Made by a program: the position numbers and the translations under genes. A DNA stretch of 64,000 nucleotides. It comes from Phallus indusiatus (lineage: Eukaryota; Basidiomycota; Agaricomycetes; Phallales; Phallaceae). This document shows positions 1 to 10,466 of this stretch, piece by piece (within the stretch, counting starts at the first letter, position 1; each line of letters opens with the position of its first letter). The stretch spans positions 1 to 64,000 of the forward strand of contig JAQFWX010000169.1 in assembly GCA_027605045.1 (NCBI GenBank). The letters run 5' to 3'. Under the pieces are notes generated by a model. The model ran no database searches, was not told the DNA's origin, and saw only the letters and a program-made list of their open reading frames with translations.

Positions 1-868
1 AGAAAGTCTCACAAACTGCTTTTGATCTTAATTTTCTTCTCGCACAAAACTTGACCCCCACGGTGATGACGAGCAAGGTAATCTTCAAGGTTCTCTAGTT
101 TAACTATACCAACGTTTTCAGCAATGGCGATAATGCCGTCAAGTTCAATCAACGACTCACGAACGGAGTTTTGAGCACTTCAAATAACGAGGAAGAAATC
201 CAGGAATGGATCCTGTCAGTGACCTGCCTTTTTTAAAAAAAGATTTTCAAAAACAGAAAACCCTGGGTCTTACACATCATGTTTTTCAGATTTATTGGAG
301 GGAACACCGTCTGTGCTAAAGCATGCACAAACACTGACCCCAACCGCGCAAAGCTGTGCAATCACGTTTACGACGAGATGTGTGTTACCTATTCCTTTTC
401 TTTTGATTCATTAACTTTTGATGATGTTTCAGAGGCTGCGCATATAACGCTGTTACAGACGTACGTCAAAATAAAGGGCACCTTCATCGTCTGTGACAGC
501 ACCGACATGACCCCACCGGGAGTCTTCACGAATGCTAGGACAATTAACGACATGGGCCCAACAATGGAGCGGGTCGTGGACAGTACCTTATACCCCTACT
601 CAGGCCTCAGGCCTTCAGGTTTCATCCTCCAACTACGTCACGTACCAGCTCTTCGCTTCCACGAGTGCTGCCCCCCAAGGCGGCGCTGTTACCCCTACAC
701 CTACTGGAGCTCGCGGGTTGAATGGGAAGGTCAAGTCGCTCTGGGTCGGCAGGTGGTCCTGCTCCCACCGCCGGGTCGGGCTCAAATGCTGCAGTCGGTA
801 TTGTTGTCGGACCGGCCACAGTTCTTATTGGTGTCGTACTGGGCGCTTTCCTTACCTTATTTGTTTGA
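1..868 (+). pseudogene. Macrofage-activating-glycoprotein-like secreted protein, 3' part, decayed
   Basis: The gene enters from the left edge. An exon near 62-79 (frame giving HGDDEQ) is followed by an intron ending at about 123. The next exon encodes GDNAVKFNQRLTNG and EEIQEWILSV. Another exon starting near 290 reads GGNTVCAKACTNTDP and LCNHVYDE, and after an intron of about 53 nt the frame gives GCAYNAVTDV. These motifs and their order match a basidiomycete secreted family annotated as macrofage activating glycoprotein. After about 470 the reading changes frame repeatedly: GTFIVCDSTDMTPPGVFT is in a different frame from the preceding segment. The Ser/Thr/Pro-rich stalk and the hydrophobic C-terminal tail (AAVGIVVGPATVLIGVVLG, stop at 866-868) are in yet other frames. 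I infer a pseudogene with at least two frameshifts. A mis-assembled or highly intron-split live gene is less likely. Its product would have been an extracellular, membrane- or GPI-anchored glycoprotein. Confidence 0.65.
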
Positions 869-3800
869 GGCCTTGGAGCGTTTCCGTCTAATTCCCCTAT
901 CTTACATTTCATTTTCCCCATTAATATCATCAAATGTTGCAGTGAAGACATCGACATCGACATTTATCGCTTCCAGTTAGATCCTTTCATTTCATTTTGT
1001 AGATAAGCATATCTTTATAATTTCACTTTACGCATAATACAGTTTGATGTTTCCTCATAAATTTCAAAATATTACAAGTTCGAGTGATGCACAACGGAGC
1101 TGGCTTTCAAACTTTTTTGAAACCAAAACTTGCGCGGGCCGTAGCACTGTATTGATCGGCATTTTTCAAATGCCTGAATATACGTTATGAGCGCACATTG
1201 CTGGAGGCGAGTTTGATAGGGAACTCACTCCTCAAGATTGAAGCGCGTGGGAATACCCAACCCCTCATGTGTTTTAGGACGCGCCTCAAGACGAGCTATC
1301 CATGCCTATGTGAATGTCACATTAGTTAGTCTGGCAGTCAAGATATGCGCGATTCAAATCAAGGGGGCTTACTCTGATGTTGGGATACTCATCAAGTTCC
1401 ACTCCGGACCATGGTCCAATCCTGACCCTAGTGACAAAATAAATGAACTTCGTTCTATCTTACGTCGTCCTAGAGAACATACCAGGGGCTGTGGGCGATG
1501 TTAGGAACTAAGTCAGCATGGAAAGAAGAAGTACTTGCAATGTTTTGATGTCAGCTAAACCGTAATGGGTACCAACCAAATATTCCCTTCCTTCCAAACG
1601 TTTTTCAAGAACAGAATAGAGACGTTTTGTCTCATCCTACAATATCCAGGGTAATTAGAGCGAGAACCTAAAGAAAGAAAACGAAATTTACGATATAACG
1701 TTTAATAGCGTACGGGATTTGCTCGGGAGCATAGCGGAAGAAATGGTTTCTTTGGAGCGATTTCAGCAGATGAATCTATTTCAAGTGTAAAAGCTTTCTT
1801 ACGCTTGTCCTTGCCTGTATATGTATGTTATATTGACATACGGTAAATTTAATGGATCAGTAAGCTCACATAGGGCCAACACCGCCATGGGCAAAGAAAA
1901 GCCATTGCAATTCTTCACTATACAACTTAGGCTCCTTGATGGGATCGTAAGAAATTTTGCGTTCAGTATCATAATGTTGTGCAATATCTACAAGAGAGAG
2001 AATGTTAGAATATCTGCCGTTATTATGTTAAAGATGTATTACAGAGCAAGATGGCACTAGTTTCAAAGACAGCGAAATCTTCATGCTTATGGTCGACAAT
2101 TGCGGGGATACGTCCTGATTAGAAGCTTCATAAGGCGCTGGAAAACCCTTGTACGAGACTGAGTCAACTAACCATTTGGATTGATCTTCAAAAACCATTC
2201 TTGCTTTTGTTCCTGTTCCTTGAATGAAATCGCTTTGGTTTCGTCTAGAAAAAGATTGTGTCTGAGTGGTTGATAACGAAAATTTACCCTTATAACGAAC
2301 AGGGTATGCCCAATTCTTCTAAAATGATTGAAATGGGGTAACCTATGATATCGCGAGTGCATTCAGCTTTTTGTCAAGACAAATGAATGGGAGAACGAAC
2401 CATTGGGTGTTCCGACAGTATAAAGGGTGATGGCGGGAGACATGATAAGGCAAGCTCTTGGGAAATGTTCAATATTTGACTTTCATGGTGTCATTTATAA
2501 GAGTTCGATAGTAGGCCATTACTCAGCAACAGAGAACCGGAGAGAAGGAAAAATCATTTCCCGAATTAGTGAATATCGCGTCATTTAAGGGCTTTTCCAT
2601 TACTAATTCATTAGTCATCTGGATTTCCTTCAGCCTCTCTCCATTGCGGCGCATGTGCCTGTCGTGCCGGAGGATTAGTTCCATAGATTAGGTAAGCGGA
2701 AAGGGTCGAAACTGTACCGAGTCCGTGACAATATCGGACTCGAGGGGGCCACTGCTTTGTCTCCACTATAAACGTGTTAAAATGATCTTCACTTTGGGAC
2801 AATGACCAGGGAATTTATGTCCGTGGTTAGCTTTAACCATTGACTCGATACTGAAACAAAGGTTTCAAGGATGCTTCATGAGAATTTGATAAGACACTCA
2901 CTGGCAGGTTTCCAGGTATGGTGATGATAAATCACCATACTCAGTGATAGTGTTTGTAAGTACATACATCCATAGTACACAAATTTGATTGATTGTTGAA
3001 GATTGTCAGGTTTTGTAGCTCCATCACTTCTGCTCCCAAATATCTGATATGGTTCGACCGCTTTGATTGGCTTGGGGGCTACCCACGCACAGTCTAAACA
3101 AACTTTCGTCCTTCATCTCGCGCAATCCAAACAAATCCTTGCGCTAGGCGCTGGAATAAAAAATAACATGGCTTTCGTGAAGTTTTTACCGTGCTTTTAC
3201 TTTATTCTCAAGACGCGGTTATCTGAATATGCTCAGTCGGTTTTTACTAAGCATGTCTATTCGGTGCCTTGGATCGCAAATTTTGGACACTGTTTTCGAA
3301 TGTGCGTGGCAATTTTTAAGGAAAGATTCACGGAGACGGTACCATCATTATCTGCCACGGTGCTTCTCTGGCTCGTGAATTTCATTCGCTCATACAATAA
3401 CATCCGCATGATGTGTCACACATTAGGTACGGAACTTTAAAGTGGCTCACAACTGTCAATTTACCATGACTTCTTCAGTCTTTTGTTTTTGAGTGTTTCG
3501 GCCTGCTTCCCTTCCAAACGAACTAGCTGCTATCACCGTAGCAAGCCCTCAGGTTTAAATTGCGCGATCATACCGATTGACCGTACACTGACTGCTCAAG
3601 TCAAAGACCAAGTCCTGCTGTAAGGAAGTGACAGCTTTAGTTGAAGCTTTGAACGGTCCCATTACCCACGTGGAGTCAAGCGGCTCGGTGGCATGTCAAT
3701 AACTAACTAATGACAGTATGGGAGGGTGGCGCTTCTTGGAAAGAGTGGTTTTTTTGACGAATCAACTAACTCATCTGTGCGGATCGGTGACAGGTCTGAT

Positions 3801-3949
3801 CGTGGCTGCGGTTAACCAGGTACGACCCCGCTTATTGGCTGGCATTTCGTACATAAGGCCTCCACTTCTGTCCTCCCTTAGCAGTTTGCACACTCTTGCA
3901 CACTTCTTAATATCTTTCTGCGTGTCGGATCCACACCTTTTTAAAAGCC
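869..3949. other. Intergenic, no gene supported
   Basis: About 3.1 kb of AT-rich sequence. Only short open frames without family motifs or a consistent exon series are present, the longest being 125 codons at 3063-3440. The last 100 bases before 3950 are pyrimidine-rich, as is common upstream of fungal start codons. Confidence 0.6.
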
Positions 3950-5889
3950 ATGTCCGACACCGCTCAGCTCATCCAGGAGTTAGACGACGTGGTGCAAGGC
4001 ATTGGCATTCTTTCGTACAGCTCAGGTGAGATGAACATCAATCTCTTCAGGTCGCGATTCAGTACCACCCTTTTGGTATTATCTAGTATCGGCCACGTTT
4101 TTACTGATCTATGAGATCATCCTCACCTTTCCTGATGAAGTTCGATATATATGGCTGTATGTCAATGCTGTTCGTCCGTTATTGAGAGACTGCCTATCTA
4201 TTCGCTTTTTTTATGGAAGATCACCGTGGTCATTTGTCACGATTCTTTATCTTTTGATTCGTTACTTTACGCTTACTCTTCTTATCCTCGACTCTTACGG
4301 TAAGACCCAAGATGTTTGACTGAGTGCCTCTAACTCTTGGCCTTCCTTTAAGCATCCATCAACACTAATCTATCTATTCCGGTAAGGCTAAGGCTCCACT
4401 GTCCAGTACCTCGTTATTTTACGCATTGATTGATTTTTTTTCTAGTTGTGAGGAAAAAATCATCTGACTGATAATTCTCATGAATGAACTTGAACATGTT
4501 TCAGCTGCAATATTTTTGTCAACTTCCAAATATGGTATTCCGGCAGTGTTCACATTTATCAAAGTGCTAAATAGTCGTCAGGAGTCCGGTAGCTCTCGTT
4601 CCGGCGGTTGATATTCTCATTGTGTTGAGAGTTTATGCGCTTTATAAACGAAGTAAATCGAGTGCGTCAGGATTCAACTAAACATTCCTTTTTATTTTAA
4701 ATGTCCTTTAAGTAGTAGGGTGCTTTTTGATATTTCTTTGGCTAGGTAGGTGGATTTCACTGCTCGAAAATCAATCTTTCTCAGACTCTTATCTTTGTTT
4801 CGCAGGCGAGACGGTGGTATGGCATATCCTTTCTACTGCAAGAACTGCACTTCCTTGCTTGAAACTAGATCATACTCGTTTTGACCGGCTTAGGATTCGG
4901 CCCCCAAAAAGGCGCATCGCCAAATCCATTGCCAGGTTTACTATCCAACTGTACTCCTACTGATCCCTTCAATACTCACAACTTAATAATTGGAGGGTAA
5001 TAATTCCTTTGGCTCCCAACAGTTATAAAATCGCTTATCTGTTCTCTTTGGTCTCAATTTTACGGCAGAAGCGTCGCTATAGGATTTCAGGGTACTTCTT
5101 AGCTCCTTCAGCTGGGGGCGATTCTGACTCAGAGATCATTTATTATTGTTCGCCAGCGGTTTATTTAGGGCTCGCGTTATACAAACTTGCCATGCAAATC
5201 AAGTCTATACAGCGTTTGACGCCACTTTTAGAAATATTCATTCGGTGAGTCATGTTTTTTTCTACGTATCGGCTTTGTTGAGCCATGGATGAACACAGAG
5301 ATGGTACCTTATACTGCTTCAAGTATGTCGATCACTTTCACTACTATTATAGCCATCATTGTAATCAACTTCTTTTCGCCAGTATCTTAGGTATTGATTA
5401 CACAAGCTTTATAACTTATCATAACTTTCTGAATGATTGCTATTATTTTAAAGCCATGTACGCTATAAGCGTCTTTTTCGCACAACACTATGGACCGGGC
5501 ACCCCATTAGAAGGCTTAGGCGGAGGGTAAGTTTTAGCCCCTTTCTTTGTGGTACCGCGTGAGCCACAATATTTGGTAGATGGCTCGTCTCAATCATCGC
5601 TATCACCGTAGGTTTTCCAAGTCAGTTCATAACAAACCACTCGCTTATAATTACCTCGTTATATTTATCTTATCAGGGTGGAAAATTAGTTCTCAACCTC
5701 AGAAAAAGCGTTCACCATAACTCTTCAACTAATGCCAGTAATATTTCCGAACAATCCGGATCTTATGAGCTTCAATTCACGACCCCAATGGAACCTATTC
5801 AGTCAACGATCATCATTGATGCATCTCAAATACGTGAGAGCACCGAAATGGAACCACTCCCCACTTCACATACCGTGGCGCTGGTTTAA
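3950..5889 (+). CDS. DUF6533-domain seven-helix membrane protein, copy 1
   Basis: Integral membrane protein of unknown function, from a family greatly expanded in Agaricomycetes. The first exon (MSDTAQLIQELDDVVQGIG) stops at a GT near 4026. The next carries the DUF6533 signature LLIYEIILTFPDEVRYIW, then SPWSFVTILYLLIRYF. Further exons give a cysteine followed by a helix (CNIFVNFQIWYSG), VALVPAVDILIVLRVYALYK, and a short helix IVGCFLIFLWL. The loop GLGFGPQKGASPNPLPG comes next, then AVYLGLALYKLAMQIK, DGTLYCFK and AISVFFAQ. The family-typical end is KLVLNLR followed by a polar tail, with TAA at 5887-5889. I could not place every splice site, notably around 4800-4880. The next gene is a diverged tandem duplicate with the same exon order. 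The family is sure; intactness is likely but not proven. Confidence 0.75.
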
Positions 5890-6841
5890 TTTGAACGAAG
5901 AAAACCTTGCTCGTCTTTTGGAAGCTTGGGGATTTTTCACTGCAATACTCTTCAAGTTTGTCTCGTCCTCTTCAACGTGAATGAGACAAATTCTATCTGG
6001 AGCATCATGATACATGACAAAGTTATGAACTTTTTCCGCCGGACTCATATTCTAAACCTGTTTGTTATAAATAAATATCTGGATATTATTAACGACGCAA
6101 TTGAAGGGTATCACCGAGGATCTGGTTTTGAATGGGAATTTGTCAGCGTCAAGAGTATATAGATCACAAGACCCTCCCATCAGCTTCTCAATGAATCAGG
6201 TTCTGCGCAGCCGATAAAAATAGACTGGATTTTCACTGCATCAAGGTCAGTTCAGGCTCTGAAGCTCTGAAGCTCTGAAGAGCTGAATTCTCGGGTGTCT
6301 CCTATGACCTCACCGGCTAAATCCGCTGATGAGTTATTTCACTTGGGCAATAGAACGATCTTTGCAGATTTGAACTTTCACAAGGTTTCACACCAAGATT
6401 GGAGACGGCTGTTTAAAACGCAGATTACTGGCTCACTTCTGACAGATTTGGGTGACATGACTACAACGCCGATTGGTCAAGAGTGATACTAAATTTGATT
6501 ATCTTTCAGATAATTGATTATCGACCTCACACAACTTTGGGGAGGAACGGTTTTTGCGAAATGGAGAAACGACTACCTAATGAGTCGTGACTGCATGGGA
6601 AATTGCTATTACATCGCGGATCTTGAAAAGAAATTGGTTCGAAGTTAGTCAACGCATAACTACTCCAAGAATATTGTGATTATTCTATATCGTCGTTACA
6701 ATTGGGTACAATTATTCCCCTGAACTATGCCTAGTATCATGTGAGCCATCGAATTACTGTGCATAAAATTCGATCCTGAATATGCTATCGAAACCTGCTC
6801 TATTTCGCATATTGTTTCCTCACTTCCTAAAGCACTGAACA
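5890..6841. other. Spacer between the two DUF6533 genes
   Basis: This spacer holds the 3' flank of copy 1 and the presumed promoter of copy 2. No open frame in it matches either gene or any family I recognise. It contains the short tandem repeat at 6256-6279. Confidence 0.55.
6256..6279. repeat. Three perfect copies of the 8-mer GCTCTGAA
   Basis: Three head-to-tail copies of GCTCTGAA, followed by a degenerate GAGCTGAA. It lies in the spacer between the two DUF6533 genes and has no visible coding role. Confidence 0.9.
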
Positions 6842-8750
6842 ATGTCATCAGAAATTGAGCAATTTCTCCAGTTAGAGGATCTGTTGCAAGATAGTACGGC
6901 ACTTACTTACAATACAGGTGAAAAACACTCCAGTATAAATATTTGACGATTGCTCATGCAGCCCTCACGGGTCATCCCTATCTCTTAGTGTCAGCCACTT
7001 CCTTGGTGTTATATGAAATAATCATCACTTTCCCGGATGAGCTTCGGTTTATATGGAGGTATGTCATTGCTCCCTGTTAAGTCGAGGGATCATTTCTGAA
7101 TAGGCCTTATGAACTGATAGAGCCCGGTGGTCATTAGTCACTATCCTTTATCTTTTGACTCGATACTTTGCGCTCATATTTCTGATCATCTGTTCACACG
7201 GTGAGACCTAGAAATTTCATATTTCCCTGACAAGTTTAACTGATTCTCCCTTCGGATTTAAGTTGCCGTCAGCACTCACTTATCTGCTGAAGTAAATTCT
7301 TTCACTAGTCTGTGGAGTCTAACATTCTAATAACTTTCCTTAGTTGTAAGGAGAAACAGTTAACCAATGGCTCTCATAATCATGATGAATTTATAGCTGT
7401 GGACCTTTCGGTTCTTTTCAGATATGGTGTTTATCAAATTCTTGTGTTCATTTTTGTCAAAAAGTAATATGCTTATCTTTAATTGCTAGGGGTCCTTCGG
7501 TGCTTGTTCCTGCGGTTGATATTCTTATCATGCTCCGAATATATGCGCTATACAATCAGAACAAATGGAGTATGTCTATGTATTTTTGGATTTAATCTTA
7601 TCCTTTTTGTTGTAATAGTTCGTGGTGTTTTGGGAGTCTTTTGGCTGGGTAAGAAATTCTGCCGTTGTACATAAATGAAATTGCTCTTATCTTTCGAACG
7701 GCAGCCGAGACAGCAGTATGCTTTCACTCTTGCAGCCGGTTGACACGATAAATTAAAGTCAGACTCAGATCATTTTGTCTTTGACAGGCTTAGGTTTTGG
7801 TCCTAATAAAGGAGCAATGCCAAATCCGTTGCCGGGTATATTGCCAGAGTGTTTCCCTAATGACCCATTCAGTGTCCACAACCTCGTCCTTGGAGGGTAA
7901 GCCCGTTAGCTGCTCTTTTCAATTACCTTAACACCATTTTAGGAGCATCGCTATTGGATTTCAAAGTAACCGCGAAGAGAATTTAGAATTTACAGTACTG
8001 ACTGGTCCCTTCAGCAATTTATCTGGCTCTAGCATTATACAAATTGATCCAGCAGTACAAACAGAGTCGGCTTTTTACACCGCTTTTGGAAACTTTCTTT
8101 CGGTGAGAGTAACTTTCGATAGTTGCCTTCATTGGTTTTGAAATATGTGCGACACCCAACAAAAGGGATGGCACTTTATATTGCTTCAAGTACGTGTGCG
8201 AGTGCTCTTTTACACTGTTCGACCTGACAATCTTCTTGTAGCATTTTAGGTATTATTTACTACCTGAGATTCGAACTTCAGATTCAACGTCGGCTATGGC
8301 GTGTGCTATTCAGCCACATATATTCTAGTTGCCATTTTCGCACAAACTAATACAGCAGGCACTCCATTACAAGGAGTGGGAGTGATGTAAGTTTGACTTG
8401 TAATGCTAGCGAGCTTATGATACAATAATTCTCTTATATTAGATGGCTCGTCTCAATTGTCTCAATCACTGTTGGTTTTACATTTACAAAACCTCTGGGC
8501 CCGATGCTGACTATTAACTCATATCATCATTTGCTTGGCGAAATTTTAGGCTGGGAGATTGGTTCTCAATCTCAGGATGGTCCATGCCAACGCTTCAAAT
8601 CATAATAGCGACCCAAATGACCAATCATCCTATGGACTTCAAATGAGGGGCATCAGTCAGTACAATGTCAAGCCCGATACTAATCCTCGCCCTCCGCCGC
8701 CACCCATTATTGATGTGTACCAAGTCCCCAGGTTCTCGTGGCAGGTATAG
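6842..8750 (+). CDS. DUF6533-domain seven-helix membrane protein, copy 2
   Basis: Tandem paralogue of the preceding gene with the same exon series. The start exon is MSSEIEQFLQLEDLLQDSTA. The DUF6533 core follows (SLVLYEIIITFPDELRFIWR, then RWSLVTILYLLTRYFALIF). Next come VLVPAVDILIMLRIYALYNQ, the short helix RGVLGVFWL, the loop LGFGPNKGAMPNPLPG, AIYLALALYKLIQQYK, TPLLETFFR and DGTLYCFK. The final exon starts RLVLNLRMVHANA and ends with a polyproline-containing tail (RPPPPPIIDVYQVP), with the stop at 8748-8750. The soluble tail of copy 1 has a different sequence, so the cytosolic ends have diverged while helices and loops are conserved. Role unknown; the family suggests a plasma-membrane receptor-like or structural protein. 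The splice near 7720-7790 is unresolved. Confidence 0.75.
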
Positions 8751-9333
8751 TTTTGCACTGATGCTGAATCACATCTTGTGTGGCTAATATGGGGTTTCTG
8801 AAAACATTTGTCATAAATTTTTGTTCAATCGTCTGTTTGTTGTAGGATCTGTATTCTTGTAAGAGTATTAGAGAAAGAAAATATCTGACTGCCACATGTA
8901 CCAATATATTATTCAGAAGTTTTTTTTTTCACTTTTAGAGCTATGTTATTCTTATTTCGAAAATTTCACCATCCGAAAGTCTATTTTTGATATGATAATG
9001 TATACGTCGCGTGCTGATAATGAACGTTAGCGAGACTCTAATAACACAGGAAAACAAAATAAACAAGCAAGTTTTATAATAGATTTTAATATACACATAC
9101 AATACTACTATTATTCATAGTCCGGGATCAGTATAAGGATGTCCTGGTTCCCGGGCCCGTTGCTTCCACATTGCGCACACACGTATAATTCTCACGAGTT
9201 TAGCAACATTTGTATTGCTTAATTCTCGCGCAATAGACTCACAACCGCCGGCCCAAGATGATTCACCGTTGAGTATCTGACTAAAACTGCCCAACCTGCT
9301 TGTCGAGTCAGTAGTGACTAGTGACTCGTCATA
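8751..9333. other. Intergenic, nothing recognised
   Basis: Short AT-rich stretch between the DUF6533 pair and the FAD-monooxygenase relic. Only small open frames without motifs are seen. Confidence 0.6.
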
Positions 9334-9640
9334 CTAGCCGGCCCAAAGCTCCTCCCCTTCGTCCCCCTCCTTGGGTGCAACGGTGTGTCGCGCATTCTTC
9401 TTTGAAATTTGGGAACCAAGCGTTTTAAAACCAGGAAGGTTGGAAACATGTGTATGAACAGCGTTGTATTGCGCTACGTGGGATTTTTTTTCATTCGTTA
9501 GTTCTTTACGATGTGATCCTGTATATCCATCGGGAGTGGTCGATCCCCCATTCTCCCGATTTACGATGACGATCCTCAAAGTGGTCTGAGTACACTTTAA
9601 CGACCACTAAACCAGCTACACTTAAAATGCTGCTATAAAG
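9334..9640 (-). pseudogene. Fragment of an FAD-dependent monooxygenase
   Basis: Two adjacent minus-strand frames match the N-terminal part of the intact FAD monooxygenase at 17.8-19.9 kb. One frame reads SVAGLVVVKVYSDHFED, against SISGLLAARVCADHFED in the intact gene. A one-base shift later, the other frame reads IVIVNRENGGSTTP, GYTGSHRKE and HVAQYNAVH, against VIMVEAENWVTTSS, GHAGSHRQN and HVAQYNAAH. The shift lies immediately after the HFED codons. Similarity fades after about 9400, and I found no downstream catalytic exons before the JmjC gene at 10.5 kb. I infer a truncated, frameshifted duplicate. It is useful mainly as evidence of duplication of the monooxygenase locus. Confidence 0.7.
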
Positions 9641-10466
9641 TATTTTTTTTAGACGTCGAGTGAAATCACCTTCGCCCCGCAGACAACTATAGTGCCCCGA
9701 AAGTTTGTCAAATCTCCGAGTTGACTTCGTACTGAGTTCAGCCAGTTCGTCTGGAGCGGTGCGTTTCTTGATCAGCCTATGTCTCCGAATGAGCGTCGTG
9801 CTCGGCGTCCGATACAAAACGTAGACACATCCGATTCCCAGCGAAAAGTAGTTCAGCTACTCTCATCCAGGTGGAGCAAGAGAAACAGTCAAATCAAGAT
9901 GGAGGATGATAATTTCGCTTTAGGCAATGTCGTGACTTTTACACACACACACACTTCGTAAGAGCGCGAGATTATCATCATACGGCAACGGGTACCGCAC
10001 AATTCAGTGGAATGAGCTCCGATATATAACGTCCGTTGACATCGATGAACGGTCTTTTGTCAAAGAAAGCCTTCTTCATAAGGTCAGCTTTGTCTAGTAC
10101 AGACCAACGTTAACCATCGGCGATGCCGCGACGTGGGTAACTACATTTGACCACGTCCGGGTTTTACTTTACTGCCGAGCAAGTGTTTGAAGCCAGAAGG
10201 CCTGAGCCTCTGATGTTGTGAAATAACTAGTACTATGGAAGATACACAATTATGTAGCCGCCTACACTATGTATAATGAAATTGAGAATATTCGGTAATG
10301 TTTAAACAGCATATTACAGGATCGTGTCAGGTATCTGTTAAGTTGAAAAGAAAAGCGCTCAGAACAAACAATCTCAGTACATAAACAATAAAAGGACATC
10401 TTGGTTTACTAGAAAACCCTCTATCAAGCCCCCGAAAAAAAAAAGACTGAGCGTTCAAGCTCAATA
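9641..10466. other. Intergenic, nothing recognised
   Basis: The minus frame upstream of the monooxygenase fragment stays open to about 9817 but has no recognisable motif. The rest is the 3' flank of the JmjC gene. An (AC)7 microsatellite lies at 9941-9954. Confidence 0.5.
9941..9954. repeat. (AC)7 microsatellite
   Basis: Seven uninterrupted AC dinucleotides in non-coding sequence. Confidence 0.9.
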
